A stretch of DNA of 35,208 nucleotides from Bacteroidetes bacterium HGW-Bacteroidetes-6 (GTDB taxonomy: Bacteria; Bacteroidota; Bacteroidia; Bacteroidales; DTU049), in contig PHDB01000047.1 in the NCBI GenBank assembly GCA_002842495.1, forward strand, positions 1 through 35,208, in the 5' to 3' direction. Both the position numbers and the translations under genes were made by a program. This document shows, piece after piece, positions 1-8,964 of this stretch; position 1 is the stretch's first letter, and each line of letters begins with the position of its first letter. Under the pieces are notes generated by a model that was given only the letters and a program-made list of their open reading frames with translations, was not told the DNA's origin and did no database searches.

Positions 1-3000
1 ACATACTCAGATCGTCGAAATCCCACAAATAGCCGGTGATAATGCTGCCGTTAGGCTGCGAATTGTTGGTGAACTGCACAATGCCCTGCGTACACGAAAT
101 ACTGAACGTGAAATCGGGTATCGGCAGCGAATCGACAACCACCACATTGGTGGCCGACGAAGTACACAGGTTGCTGTCAATCACGGTGAGATTGACATTG
201 AAACTGCCCCAGGTTCCATAAAGATAATCGGGATACTGAAGTGCCGATGTTCCCGAACCATCACCGAAATCCCAGCTCCAGCTTTGAAGTGCAGCTCCAT
301 TCGAATAGGTATCGTCGTAAAAGTGAGTGAGATTGCCAAAACATGCAATATCGGTATGGAAATCGACTACCGGATTGGGCCAGATAAGCGCATTGTAAAC
401 AGTGGTGTCGAAGCATCCGTTTACATTTTCAACAATCAGCGTCACCGGATATGGAGTTGTGTTGAGAACGGTTGGATACGTGTATGCCGGATTTTGAGCA
501 GCCGATGTACCCGAGCCGTCGCCAAAGTCCCAGTTCCAGCTGGTTATGGCACCACCAATCGACGAAGAAGTATCGGTAAATTGAAGCAGAGTTCCCGAGC
601 AAACGCTGTCGCTGATAAATCCTGCCGAAGGCGAAGGATAAATAGTCGCAGGAAGCACAATGGTGTCGAAACATCCGTTTTGGTCGGTTACACCCAAAAC
701 AACATTGTAAGTGGTTACAGCCGAAGTTGTCGGATACAAATACGTCGGATTCTGTGCAACCGAAGTACCCGAGCCATCGCCAAAATCCCAGTTCCAGGTT
801 ACAATATTTCCGCCCGTGCTGGTAGAAGCATCGGTAAACTGGCTCGGATAGCCCGAGCAAGCCGAAATGGAATTGAACGAAGCAATCGGCAACGGATTTA
901 CGGAAACGGGCAGCAAAGTATCGTGAACACAACCGTTGATATCGGTAATAAGCAAGTTTACGTTGTAAACTGTCGGATTCAGAACGGTGTCGTAGGTATA
1001 AGCCGGATTCTGCACAGCCGATGAGCCTGTTCCGTCGCCAAAATCCCAGGTCCAGCTATTCAATGCACCGCCATTGCTGTATGTGCTGTCGGTAAATAGA
1101 GTGTTTGAGCCTGTGCAGGCAGTATTTGTTCCAAACCACACCACAGGCAGCGGATTGACACGAATTGCGTGCGTTATGGTGTCGCGGCATCCGTTGGCAT
1201 CTTCAACCATCAAAATGCTGTTGTAAATTTCAATATTGGGCGATGCCGGATAAATATAGGTCGGATTTTGCGCAGCAGAAGTGCCCGAACCGTCACCAAA
1301 ATCCCAATCCCAGCTACTGATTGCGCCGGCAAGTGGCGTAGAAATATCGGCAAATGTGGTTGGGTCGCCAACACAGGCGGTATCGGAAGTGAAACCGGCA
1401 ACCGGATTCGGATTCACAGTCACAACATGACTCGTGGTATCGGGACAACCGTTGTTGTCGAAACCAATCAGCGTAACGGTATAAGTTTGCACCACTCCCG
1501 TAGCAGGATAAATGTACGACGGATTTTGAGCAGCCGATGTTCCGCTTCCATCGCCGAAATCCCAATCCCACGAAGCCATAACTCCAGCCGCAGGAACCGA
1601 CAAATCGGTGAAATTGTTGGGCAATCCGGAGCAGGCTGCCGTGGCCGAAAAATCGACAACCGGTTGAGGATGGAGCGAAATGTTGGTTGATGTGGTGTCG
1701 GTACATCCGTATTGATCGACAATAGCCAGCGTAACGGTGTAATTTGTTCCACCCGAAGTATAGGTGTAAGTTGGATCTTGGACAATCGAAGTTCCTCCTG
1801 GTTCACCGAAATCCCAGTCCCATCCGTTGATGGTTCCGCTTCCTGCATTCGATGTGTCAACAAACGAAGTCGGGAAACCAATACATGCAACGCTCGACAT
1901 AAAACCAGCCTGCGGCAACGAATATACTGTGACATTTTGCGTAAGCGTATCGCTGCAATTCCACGAATTGACAACAATCAATTGTACAGGATAATTGCCC
2001 GGAGCGCCATACAAATGCGAAGTATCGGTTGCATTGCTGCCGTTTCCATCGCCAAAATCCCAATCCCAGCTAAGCATTGACGGTGAATTGGGAACACTGT
2101 TGTCGGTGAAAACGGTGGTATCGGCAAAGCAGACATCGGTAAAAGCAAATTGAGCTGTGGGAGTTGGCTTCACAAATACCACTTGCTGAACCGTATCGAA
2201 GCAATTGCTTGTGTTCCCGACAACCAACTGCACGTTGAAATTGCCCGAATTGCCATAGATATGATCCGGATTTTGCAGGTTGGAGCTGTTTCCGTCGCCG
2301 AAATTGTATTCCCAGAAATTAATGGCAAAACCAAAATTCTGCGATGTATCGGCGAAATGCGTTGGAAGTCCCAGACAAACCGAATCGGCCATGAAACCCG
2401 ATACCGGCAAAGGACTCACCCTGATGCTGTCGGAGATGGTGTCGGTACATCCATATTGGTCAATCACAATCAATGTCACCAAAAAGCTATCTACAATGCT
2501 GTATTGGTAAATTGGATTCTGTGCAGCCGAAGTTCCCGAGCCGTCGCCAAAATCCCAATCCCATGTATTAATTGTTCCGCTGCCGGGAACAGAATTGTCG
2601 GTAAAGAAAATATCTCTGTTCAAACAGGTTCCCGTGTAATTGAAAGCGGCAGTCGGTAAGGCGTAAACTGTGATGTTTTGTACAAGGGTATCGCTGCAAC
2701 CATTGGTGTTTTCAACTACCAATGTAACAGGATAAACCCCCGGTGCAGCATACAAGTGAACAGGATTCGGAAGCGTCGATGTATTGCCGTCGCCAAAATC
2801 CCATTGCCAGCTGGCAATAGCCGAACCATGTGGTACGCTGAGGTCGGTAAAATAGGTTGAATCGCCGAAACAAACCGGAGGAGCTGTAAAAAGAGGCTCG
2901 GGAAGCGAATCGGCAATCACATTGTGCTGAATGGTGTCGGCACAACCCGAACTGTTGCTGACAATAAGCGTTACAACAAAAGTTCCCGAATTGGCATAGG

Positions 3001-6000
3001 GATGAACCGGATTCTGAAGTATGGAACTGTTTCCATCGCCGAAATCCCATTCCCACGAAGTAATGGTACTGCCGTTTCCGGTGGAAATATCGGTGAAATG
3101 AATGGGCTGTCCGGCGCAACTTGTGTCGTAGAGAAATTCTGCTGTAGGGCGGGGAAGATAGTTTATCGGATTCACAACCGTATCGGTACATCCGTTGCTG
3201 TTGAAAACAATAAGCGTTACAAAATAGGTGCCTGTGTCGCCGTAGAAATATTGCGGATTTTGCTGATTCGAAGTTCCCGAACCATCGCCGAAATCCCATT
3301 CCCACGAAACAATGGTGCCTCCATTGGCGTGCGATGTGTCGGTAAACATCACCGGATCGCCGTTGCATGCCGAAACAAAGGTGAAACCCGCTTCGGGTAA
3401 CGGATAAATGGTGAGTGGAATAACGATGGTGTCGGTACAGCCAATTGCTGAAGTCACCACCAGCGAAACATTGTACGTTCCGGCGCCGGCATATAAATGA
3501 CAAGGATTCGGACCTACAGCCGTTTGTGTGTCGCCAAAATCCCATTCCCAGCTCACAATGGGGCTTCCGTGTGCTATAGAATTGTCGGTGAAGCAAACAG
3601 TGTCGCCCAAACAAGCGTTGCTGACAATGAAATTGGCTTCAGGAATAGAATCAACCACAATGGTAACCGATACGGTATCGCTGCAACCAAACGGATTCGA
3701 AACAACCAATGTTGCAATGTATTGACCCGGTGAAGGATAGGTATAAATTGGGTTTTGAAGATTCGATGTTCCCCCGTCGCCAAAATCCCATTGCCACGAT
3801 ACAATTGGCCAGCCAAAGGTTTGAGACGTGTCGGTGAAATGTGTCGGGCCACCCGCGCAAACGGTGTCGGCAAAAAAGCCTGCTTCGGGAATCGGAGAAA
3901 CATAAACCGGCAAAACAACAGTATCGGTACAGCCAATATTGGTTTCAACAATCAGCGTGACCCAATATGTTCCCGTGTCGCCATAAATATATGCCGGATT
4001 CTGTGCATTCGAAGTTCCCGAGCCATCGCCAAAATCCCAATCCCAGCTTACAATGCTTCCGAACGGAGCCGTTGACTGATCGGTGAACTGCGTAGCAGAA
4101 CCCAGACAGGCTGTGTCGGCCGAAAAATCCGGAATCGGGGGCGGACTCACAGGTACAGTATGTGTAATGGAATCGATACATCCGTTATCGTCGGTAACAA
4201 TCAAGGTCACATTGTAGTTGCCCGGAGCGCCATAGGTATGAACCGGATCCAGAACCGAAGAAGTATTACCGTCGCCAAAATCCCATAAATAAGCAAAAAT
4301 GGGACTTCCGCGTCCATACGAAAGATTGGTGAAATGCGTAGGATCGCCAAAACAAACAGTGTCGTATGCAAATTCAACATAAGGCAATGTGTCAACATGC
4401 ACAATATGCCACATGGTGTCGGTACAGCCAGCACTCGACGTCACAGCCAGCCAGGCGTTGAAATCGCCCCAGGTGGGATAAATATGGTTTGGATTCTGAG
4501 CATTGCTGGTTCCTCCATCGCCAAAATGCCATTCCCACGAAATGATGGTGGAAGCAACTCCCCAGCTCGAATCGGTAAAATGGGTCGGGTCGCCCATGCA
4601 AACGGTATCGAACGAAAATTGTGCATAAGCCTGACTCACCCAAACCAATGCCTGGAACTGAGTTGATCCGCATCCGTTGGTAGAGCTGTTGTTGGCGGTG
4701 AGCGTTATGACATATACGCCAGTATCGCCGTAAATGTGATTGATGGTTTGCTGTGGGTTCGAACCGGCTGGAACCAGCGTTGGGCCAAAAGTTGTTCCGT
4801 CGCCAAAATCCCAGGTATACCAGGTTGCTGAATTGGCAGCACAATAATTGGGCTCCGATTGGTTGATAATAACCGCGTTTTCGCCAACACAAACCGAATC
4901 GTCCACCAGATAAAAATCGGCATCGGGTGGCTCGTAAATACGAACCGGAGACCAACTCGACTGCGAAAAGTCGCAAATATTCTGCGAAGTGAGTGTAACG
5001 GTGTAGCTGGTCATAGTGCCGGCAATACATCCCGAAACTAAGTAGTTATGACAAAGGGTGTCGCCAACGCTTCCGGTTGGCAACGTGTCGGTAATTCCAT
5101 CGCCCCAGGCCAATGTCATTAAGGTCGATGGTGAAATATTCTGACTCATGTTGACAACGCAAACACTGAAAGGCGCGCAACCGACATTGCTTCCAACAGG
5201 AGGGCCGATCAACGATGCAACAGGGTTACTTTCTACAGTTGCTGTTTGCGTGTAAACTGTCTGGCAACCATTGGTTCCAACCGCTGTAATGGTGACAGGG
5301 AAGTACCCGATTGAAGTATAGATATGGCCGAGAGGATTGGTACCGTCGAAAAGTGCAGGTGGCGAAACCGATAGCGGACTTCCATCGCCCCAATCGATTG
5401 TGTATGAGGCTATACATGCTGCATCGGGCGAGAAATTGAATATCTGCATGGTGTCCGAAACACTCGATGTGTCGGTATGACAAAAGATAAATCCATTCGG
5501 TTCGAAGTAAAACACATTGGGTTGTTGAAGCACCGAAACAACCTGCGTAATGGTTGAACTACAGCCATTTGCATCTGTAACCGTAAGCGTTGCATTGAAG
5601 TTCTGCGTTCCGCAACCATATGCTGTATAAATATGCGATGGATTCTGTAAGGTTGATGTATTGCCGTCGCCGAAATTCCACAAGTATGTAAGTCCTGTTC
5701 CGGTACTGGTATTGTTGAAGCTGACAGTGCTTCCCGAACATGCATTGTTGGGACCGAATGTGAACGATGCTGACGGAAGAGGATTGACGAAAACCGGAAT
5801 GATAATGGTGTCGGTACACCCCGACGAATCGGTAACAACCAGCTGAACATTGTAAGTAGCCCCAACCACATAGTTGTGTGTTGGATTCTGTACATTGCTT
5901 AATGGAGCTCCATCGCCGAAATTCCATTCCCAGCCAACTATCTGTCCAACGCCTGTAAGATAACTGCTGTCGGTAAAATGAACCAAGCCATTGTTGCAGA

Positions 6001-6097
6001 GGCGGTTGAAATTGAAATCGGCATTCACGGGGCATTGAGCCGAAGCTGTAAAGCCGGTAAATACAAATATCAAATAAGCCAATGCAATTCTTCTCAA
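1..6097 (-). CDS. Giant secreted PKD-repeat protein (adhesin-like), 3' end outside window
   Basis: One uninterrupted minus-strand frame runs from 6097 off the left edge, giving 2032 codons so far. I checked the frame at five PKD motifs (5909, 3548, 1046, 272, 23) and found no frameshift. The start is TTG at 6097: no in-frame ATG exists between it and the upstream stop, and it is followed at once by a signal peptide (RRIALAYLIFVFTGFTASA, then QC). About 24 repeats of roughly 82-85 residues follow. Each has a W-x-W-D-F-G-D-G core, then QNPxHxY, a VTL strand and GCxDT, as in PKD beta-sandwich domains. Most repeats have one Cys before the PTHFTD segment and one in GCxDT, probably a disulfide. Such proteins are exported in Bacteroidota, often by type IX secretion with a C-terminal sorting domain; that end is not visible here. 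A role in adhesion or surface structure is inferred. Confidence 0.9.
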   Translation of the reverse strand, partial: MRRIALAYLIFVFTGFTASAQCPVNADFNFNRLCNNGLVHFTDSSYLTGVGQIVGWEWNFGDGAPLSNVQNPTHNYVVGATYNVQLVVTDSSGCTDTIIIPVFVNPLPSASFTFGPNNACSGSTVSFNNTSTGTGLTYLWNFGDGNTSTLQNPSHIYTAYGCGTQNFNATLTVTDANGCSSTITQVVSVLQQPNVFYFEPNGFIFCHTDTSSVSDTMQIFNFSPDAACIASYTIDWGDGSPLSVSPPALFDGTNPLGHIYTSIGYFPVTITAVGTNGCQTVYTQTATVESNPVASLIGPPVGSNVGCAPFSVCVVNMSQNISPSTLMTLAWGDGITDTLPTGSVGDTLCHNYLVSGCIAGTMTSYTVTLTSQNICDFSQSSWSPVRIYEPPDADFYLVDDSVCVGENAVIINQSEPNYCAANSATWYTWDFGDGTTFGPTLVPAGSNPQQTINHIYGDTGVYVITLTANNSSTNGCGSTQFQALVWVSQAYAQFSFDTVCMGDPTHFTDSSWGVASTIISWEWHFGDGGTSNAQNPNHIYPTWGDFNAWLAVTSSAGCTDTMWHIVHVDTLPYVEFAYDTVCFGDPTHFTNLSYGRGSPIFAYLWDFGDGNTSSVLDPVHTYGAPGNYNVTLIVTDDNGCIDSITHTVPVSPPPIPDFSADTACLGSATQFTDQSTAPFGSIVSWDWDFGDGSGTSNAQNPAYIYGDTGTYWVTLIVETNIGCTDTVVLPVYVSPIPEAGFFADTVCAGGPTHFTDTSQTFGWPIVSWQWDFGDGGTSNLQNPIYTYPSPGQYIATLVVSNPFGCSDTVSVTIVVDSIPEANFIVSNACLGDTVCFTDNSIAHGSPIVSWEWDFGDTQTAVGPNPCHLYAGAGTYNVSLVVTSAIGCTDTIVIPLTIYPLPEAGFTFVSACNGDPVMFTDTSHANGGTIVSWEWDFGDGSGTSNQQNPQYFYGDTGTYFVTLIVFNSNGCTDTVVNPINYLPRPTAEFLYDTSCAGQPIHFTDISTGNGSTITSWEWDFGDGNSSILQNPVHPYANSGTFVVTLIVSNSSGCADTIQHNVIADSLPEPLFTAPPVCFGDSTYFTDLSVPHGSAIASWQWDFGDGNTSTLPNPVHLYAAPGVYPVTLVVENTNGCSDTLVQNITVYALPTAAFNYTGTCLNRDIFFTDNSVPGSGTINTWDWDFGDGSGTSAAQNPIYQYSIVDSFLVTLIVIDQYGCTDTISDSIRVSPLPVSGFMADSVCLGLPTHFADTSQNFGFAINFWEYNFGDGNSSNLQNPDHIYGNSGNFNVQLVVGNTSNCFDTVQQVVFVKPTPTAQFAFTDVCFADTTVFTDNSVPNSPSMLSWDWDFGDGNGSNATDTSHLYGAPGNYPVQLIVVNSWNCSDTLTQNVTVYSLPQAGFMSSVACIGFPTSFVDTSNAGSGTINGWDWDFGEPGGTSIVQDPTYTYTSGGTNYTVTLAIVDQYGCTDTTSTNISLHPQPVVDFSATAACSGLPNNFTDLSVPAAGVMASWDWDFGDGSGTSAAQNPSYIYPATGVVQTYTVTLIGFDNNGCPDTTSHVVTVNPNPVAGFTSDTACVGDPTTFADISTPLAGAISSWDWDFGDGSGTSAAQNPTYIYPASPNIEIYNSILMVEDANGCRDTITHAIRVNPLPVVWFGTNTACTGSNTLFTDSTYSNGGALNSWTWDFGDGTGSSAVQNPAYTYDTVLNPTVYNVNLLITDINGCVHDTLLPVSVNPLPIASFNSISACSGYPSQFTDASTSTGGNIVTWNWDFGDGSGTSVAQNPTYLYPTTSAVTTYNVVLGVTDQNGCFDTIVLPATIYPSPSAGFISDSVCSGTLLQFTDTSSSIGGAITSWNWDFGDGSGTSAAQNPAYTYPTVLNTTPYPVTLIVENVNGCFDTTVYNALIWPNPVVDFHTDIACFGNLTHFYDDTYSNGAALQSWSWDFGDGSGTSALQYPDYLYGTWGSFNVNLTVIDSNLCTSSATNVVVVDSLPIPDFTFSISCTQGIVQFTNNSQPNGSIITGYLWDFDDLSM

Positions 6098-6146
6098 GCG
6101 TGTGGTTGTTAGATACCTTAAAGGTAATAATGAAAATCGGGAATTG

Positions 6147-6154
6147 CAAATTTA
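6147..6154 (-). promoter_or_regulatory. Possible -7 element of the PKD-protein gene
   Basis: On the minus strand this reads TAAATTTG, a full match to the Bacteroidota TAnnTTTG -7 element, 50 bp upstream of the TTG start. No clear TTTG -33 box lies at the expected distance. Confidence 0.35.
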
Positions 6155-6323
6155 ATAATTATCGCTTTTTGTTTTTATATAAAGGTGTGCCTGATTCATG
6201 AATCGCCCGGTTTGCATTTGGTTAACATCGATGCGGAAAATGTTTCCGTAATTCTCATTTAAAAAGAGTTTCTGAAACAGGAGTCGGTTATCTGTAAAGT
6301 GCTTATATGAATAAATGCGCAAT

Positions 6324-6914
6324 TTAATCAACAAAAGCGAGTACGATTTCGCTGCTACTCCAGGCTTCGTATTCCTTCAACTGATTGGCAATGCTGATAT
6401 TCCATCCGGCTTGCATTTCTTCGGTTAAAGAGTGATTTGTTTCCTTGTCGTATTGCTTTTGCATCGCATAATGTTCTTTGTCAATTTTTTTCATCAGCTT
6501 ATTCAAATTTGAATTAAAAGTGCGTTTTTCTGCAATCATTTCGCTTATTTCCTTTCTCAGTTTCCGGGCAAATAATTCACAAATATCGAAATGCAACTGT
6601 TCATGTTTTAGCAAATAATCCGATGTAGCCGATTTAAGTTTCCACGAATGGTTTTTGATCATTCGGGCTTCAACTTTAATTGTTACGGAATCCTGATTCT
6701 TGTTTATTGAAGTTTCAAACGAAAGCTGAGTGCCAACAAAAGCGGCCTGATTTTTCTGCATGTTTGTATTGGATCCCTTGAAATCGGACCAAGCTAAAGG
6801 ACGGTCGACCGACCACAATATTTCGTTGCCTTCGCGTGTGCTTTTCTGTGCCCAGACATGGGCGCCCGATATTAAAACGCTTAATACAAGAATAATCGAC
6901 TTCCGGAATCTCAT
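6324..6914 (-). CDS. DUF922-like secreted protein with HExxH motif (putative zinc protease)
   Basis: The 196-residue protein begins with a signal peptide (residues 1-22, ending HVWAQ) and is predicted to be exported. An early LAWSDFKG segment (about 40-47) and a later LLKHEQLHFDICELFARKLR-type helix match my recollection of DUF922, a family annotated as secreted Zn-dependent proteases. H104-E105-Q-L-H108 is a complete HExxH zinc-binding motif. The C-terminal part is helical and charged. The ATG at 6914 is directly followed by the signal peptide, which supports this start. It stands alone between the PKD gene (same strand, about 227 bp away) and a divergent lexA-like gene. Proteolytic activity is inferred from the motif only. 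Confidence 0.75.
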   Translation of the reverse strand: MRFRKSIILVLSVLISGAHVWAQKSTREGNEILWSVDRPLAWSDFKGSNTNMQKNQAAFVGTQLSFETSINKNQDSVTIKVEARMIKNHSWKLKSATSDYLLKHEQLHFDICELFARKLRKEISEMIAEKRTFNSNLNKLMKKIDKEHYAMQKQYDKETNHSLTEEMQAGWNISIANQLKEYEAWSSSEIVLAFVD

Positions 6915-7024
6915 TGCTCACTGGTTTTAATGAAGAACGAAATTAATCATTGTTTTCTTTTGTGTTGGTTTAAATTATTGTAAGCTTATGTATTAGAAAT
7001 GGCAGGTGAAAATGTTTTAAAAAA

Positions 7025-7055
7025 TTGCATGTTTAAAAAATAACCACTATCTTTG
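7025..7055 (+). promoter_or_regulatory. Bacteroidota-type promoter of the LexA-like gene
   Basis: TTG (7025-7027), a 20-bp gap and TATCTTTG (7048-7055) fit the TTTG / TAnnTTTG consensus. Transcription would start near 7061, about 10 nt before the ATG at 7071. This argues against the alternative TTG start at 7053, which lies inside the -7 box. Confidence 0.6.
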
Positions 7056-7070
7056 TTTAAAAATTCACCA

Positions 7071-7877
7071 ATGAGTCATTTTTTACCATCCAATATCAGG
7101 TTTTTGCGTAAGCGAAAGAGTCTTACTCAGGAAGAATTGGCGCTGGCAGTCAGTATGAATCGCTCAACCCTGAGTGGCTACGAAAATCAGGTGGCTGAAC
7201 CGGGAATTGATGAAATTATTCGTCTGAGTTCGTTTTTTCATGTATCGATCGACACTCTTCTTACATCCGATTTTTCCACTTTAAGCGAATACCAGATTCG
7301 GCAAATGGAACTCGGATCCGATCCCTATATTCGTGGAAGCAACTTGCGCGTGCTTGCTACCACTGTCGATTCAGGAAATAATGAGAATATTGAATTGGTT
7401 GAAGAAAAGGCCAAAGCGGGTTACAAATCAGGGTTTGCAGACCCCGATTACATTAAAGTATTGCCCACTTTTTCGCTTCCTTTTTTGAGCTCTGATAAAA
7501 AATACCGTACTTTTCAGATTAGTGGCGACAGTATGCTGCCTATTCCGGACAAAGCTTTTGTTACCGGCGAGTTTGTTCAGAACTGGAATCTGATTCGTGA
7601 TCGTCAGGCTTACATTATTCTTACCTACGAAGACGGAGTGGTTTTTAAGGTGGTTGAGAATCTGCTTAAAGAGCAGGGGAAGTTGGTGTTGTATTCGCTT
7701 AATTCTTTTTATGAGCCCTACGAACTTGCTTTGCCCGAAATCAGAGAAGTGTGGCGTTTTGTTCATTATATCAGTCCCGAGCTTCCCGACCCGGTGCTAC
7801 CCCGAAACGAATTGCAGAGCACGGTGGCCGAAATGAAGAGAGATATCGATAAAATCAAACGTCAGATTCGTTTATAA
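7071..7877 (+). CDS. XRE-family HTH / S24 LexA-like self-cleaving repressor
   Basis: The 268-residue protein has an XRE helix-turn-helix at about residues 8-65 (LRKRKSLTQEELA ... RSTLSGYENQVAEP), a linker, and a C-terminal S24 peptidase-like domain. The LexA/CI self-cleavage parts are all visible: a scissile Ala116-Gly117 in EKAKAGYKSG, the nucleophile Ser154 in SGDSM, and the general base Lys193 in VVFKVVE. Proteins of this family repress genes until RecA-type signalling or another stress triggers autocleavage. Its target here is unknown, and the neighbours do not form an obvious regulon. ATG 7071 was chosen because an upstream TTG (7053) falls in the promoter. The stop codon abuts the stop of the convergent gene at 7872. 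Confidence 0.85.
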   Translation: MSHFLPSNIRFLRKRKSLTQEELALAVSMNRSTLSGYENQVAEPGIDEIIRLSSFFHVSIDTLLTSDFSTLSEYQIRQMELGSDPYIRGSNLRVLATTVDSGNNENIELVEEKAKAGYKSGFADPDYIKVLPTFSLPFLSSDKKYRTFQISGDSMLPIPDKAFVTGEFVQNWNLIRDRQAYIILTYEDGVVFKVVENLLKEQGKLVLYSLNSFYEPYELALPEIREVWRFVHYISPELPDPVLPRNELQSTVAEMKRDIDKIKRQIRL

Positions 7878-8591
7878 CCCAAACTTGATGCTGGTGCGCC
7901 CGTATGCGCTTTCGGCAACAGCAATAAACACATTCCCGTCCATAAGTTCAATATTTTCAATATAATTGAACCCATCGTTGCTGTTGTTGTCTTGGCTGAA
8001 AAGCAGTTGTCCGCTAATCGAATATACTTTAATGCTGGTTTCAATATTTTCGCTGCTGCAATCCCACAATAAATTGATTGAATTCCGATTACTGCTAACT
8101 CTGAAATTACTGATCGGATTGAAACGATCCGGATTATTCACATTTGCGCTAATCATGGCTAAACTCCGGCTTGTGCCATCGTTATCCGTGAGAACCAATC
8201 TGAAAATCGTTCCTGTCGGAAACATTTTATTACTGGTGAGATTGTATTCAACTATGCAGTTCGAATTTCCCGATGCTTCTACAGTTTCAATGTGTTCCCA
8301 TATTCCTTTAGGATTTAAATAGTCAACACTGAAGTTAGAGGTGTTTGTTTCGGTTATAGTAGCCCAGTTGAAAACAAAACCTTTGTTGGAAGTGCCGGCG
8401 GTAAATTGAAGCAATTCGCATGGGAGCGTATAAAGACCATTGCTTTGGTAATTGCCATAGGTGTCGTAGATGCTATAGTCCGGATCGAAATCCGTATTTT
8501 CAAGAAAAAAAGGTTTCAATGTGTCAGGATCTTGCGAAAAAGCCTGAGTGGCAATTGAGGTGATAATTAGAAGAGATAAAAGCGTTTTCAT
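7872..8591 (-). CDS. Exported hypothetical protein with sorting-domain-like C-terminus
   Basis: The 239-residue protein starts at ATG 8591 with a clear signal peptide (MKTLLSLLIITSIATQAFS, then QD). The open frame extends to a TTG at 8651, but that would bury the signal peptide. The middle (LPCELLQFTAGTSNKGFVFNWATITETNTSNFSVDYL) resembles the beta-rich modules often placed before C-terminal domains in Bacteroidota secreted proteins. The end (IKVYSISGQLLFSQ ... GNVFIAVAESAYGRTSIKFGL) resembles a type A type IX sorting domain but is degenerate. It runs convergent to the LexA-like gene. No enzymatic motif was seen and the function is unknown. Confidence 0.7.
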   Translation of the reverse strand: MKTLLSLLIITSIATQAFSQDPDTLKPFFLENTDFDPDYSIYDTYGNYQSNGLYTLPCELLQFTAGTSNKGFVFNWATITETNTSNFSVDYLNPKGIWEHIETVEASGNSNCIVEYNLTSNKMFPTGTIFRLVLTDNDGTSRSLAMISANVNNPDRFNPISNFRVSSNRNSINLLWDCSSENIETSIKVYSISGQLLFSQDNNSNDGFNYIENIELMDGNVFIAVAESAYGRTSIKFGL

Positions 8592-8964
8592 GATTGAGCG
8601 ATTTGAACACTGTAAAGATGATTCAAAATCGTTCGTTTTTTTAGCGTTCAACTACGGCTTTCGTGCATGCAAATACTTTGTTTCCATCACGGGTTTATGC
8701 TAATCGGACTCTAGGTGTTATTACCGGTTTTGCACCGGAAATACATATTGCATTTTTGAATACGGTGAGATTGCTTATCTCATCAGGCAATTTCAGTGCT
8801 TTTTATATTGTGGGATATCTGTAATGAATGTTTTTAATAGCACAGGAAAACAACAGTTTCTGGTAAAAATGATTCTTAAAGCAATTTTAAAAAAGGTTGA
8901 GAAAACCAGTTATATGGTTTTGAAATATTTTTCCAGATTGTTTACGCTGTATGTGGGCGATGTT
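8592..8964. other. Intergenic region, no gene seen
   Basis: This is 373 bp between two minus-strand genes. No convincing ORF or RNA gene was found. A short inverted repeat (CCGGT/ACCGG) lies near 8735-8750, and a probable terminator hairpin at 8902-8921 is listed separately. Confidence 0.5.
8902..8921 (-). terminator. Possible intrinsic terminator of the C69 peptidase gene
   Basis: The 7-bp perfect stem AAAACCA/TGGTTTT has a 6-nt loop and lies about 45 bp past the stop of the minus-strand C69 gene. On the transcribed strand a run of six T follows about 8 nt after the stem. The stem is AT-rich, so this is only moderate support. Confidence 0.4.

Noticed and set aside
284..3733. Several plus-strand ORFs of 100-246 residues across the first 6 kb, and minus-strand ORFs in other frames up to 300 residues (for example 2712-3614)
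   Set aside because: They are shadows of the PKD repeat frame. Their products show repeated frame-shifted versions of the W-x-W-D-F-G-D-G core (such as LELGFWRWLG), and the true frame is open throughout.
1..6097. Regular 246-260 bp periodicity as a possible CRISPR or DNA satellite
   Set aside because: The period matches whole PKD protein domains in one open frame, and the DNA units are diverged.
7053..7070. TTG start adding six residues to the LexA-like protein
   Set aside because: It lies inside the TATCTTTG promoter element; the ATG at 7071 has a suitable leader.
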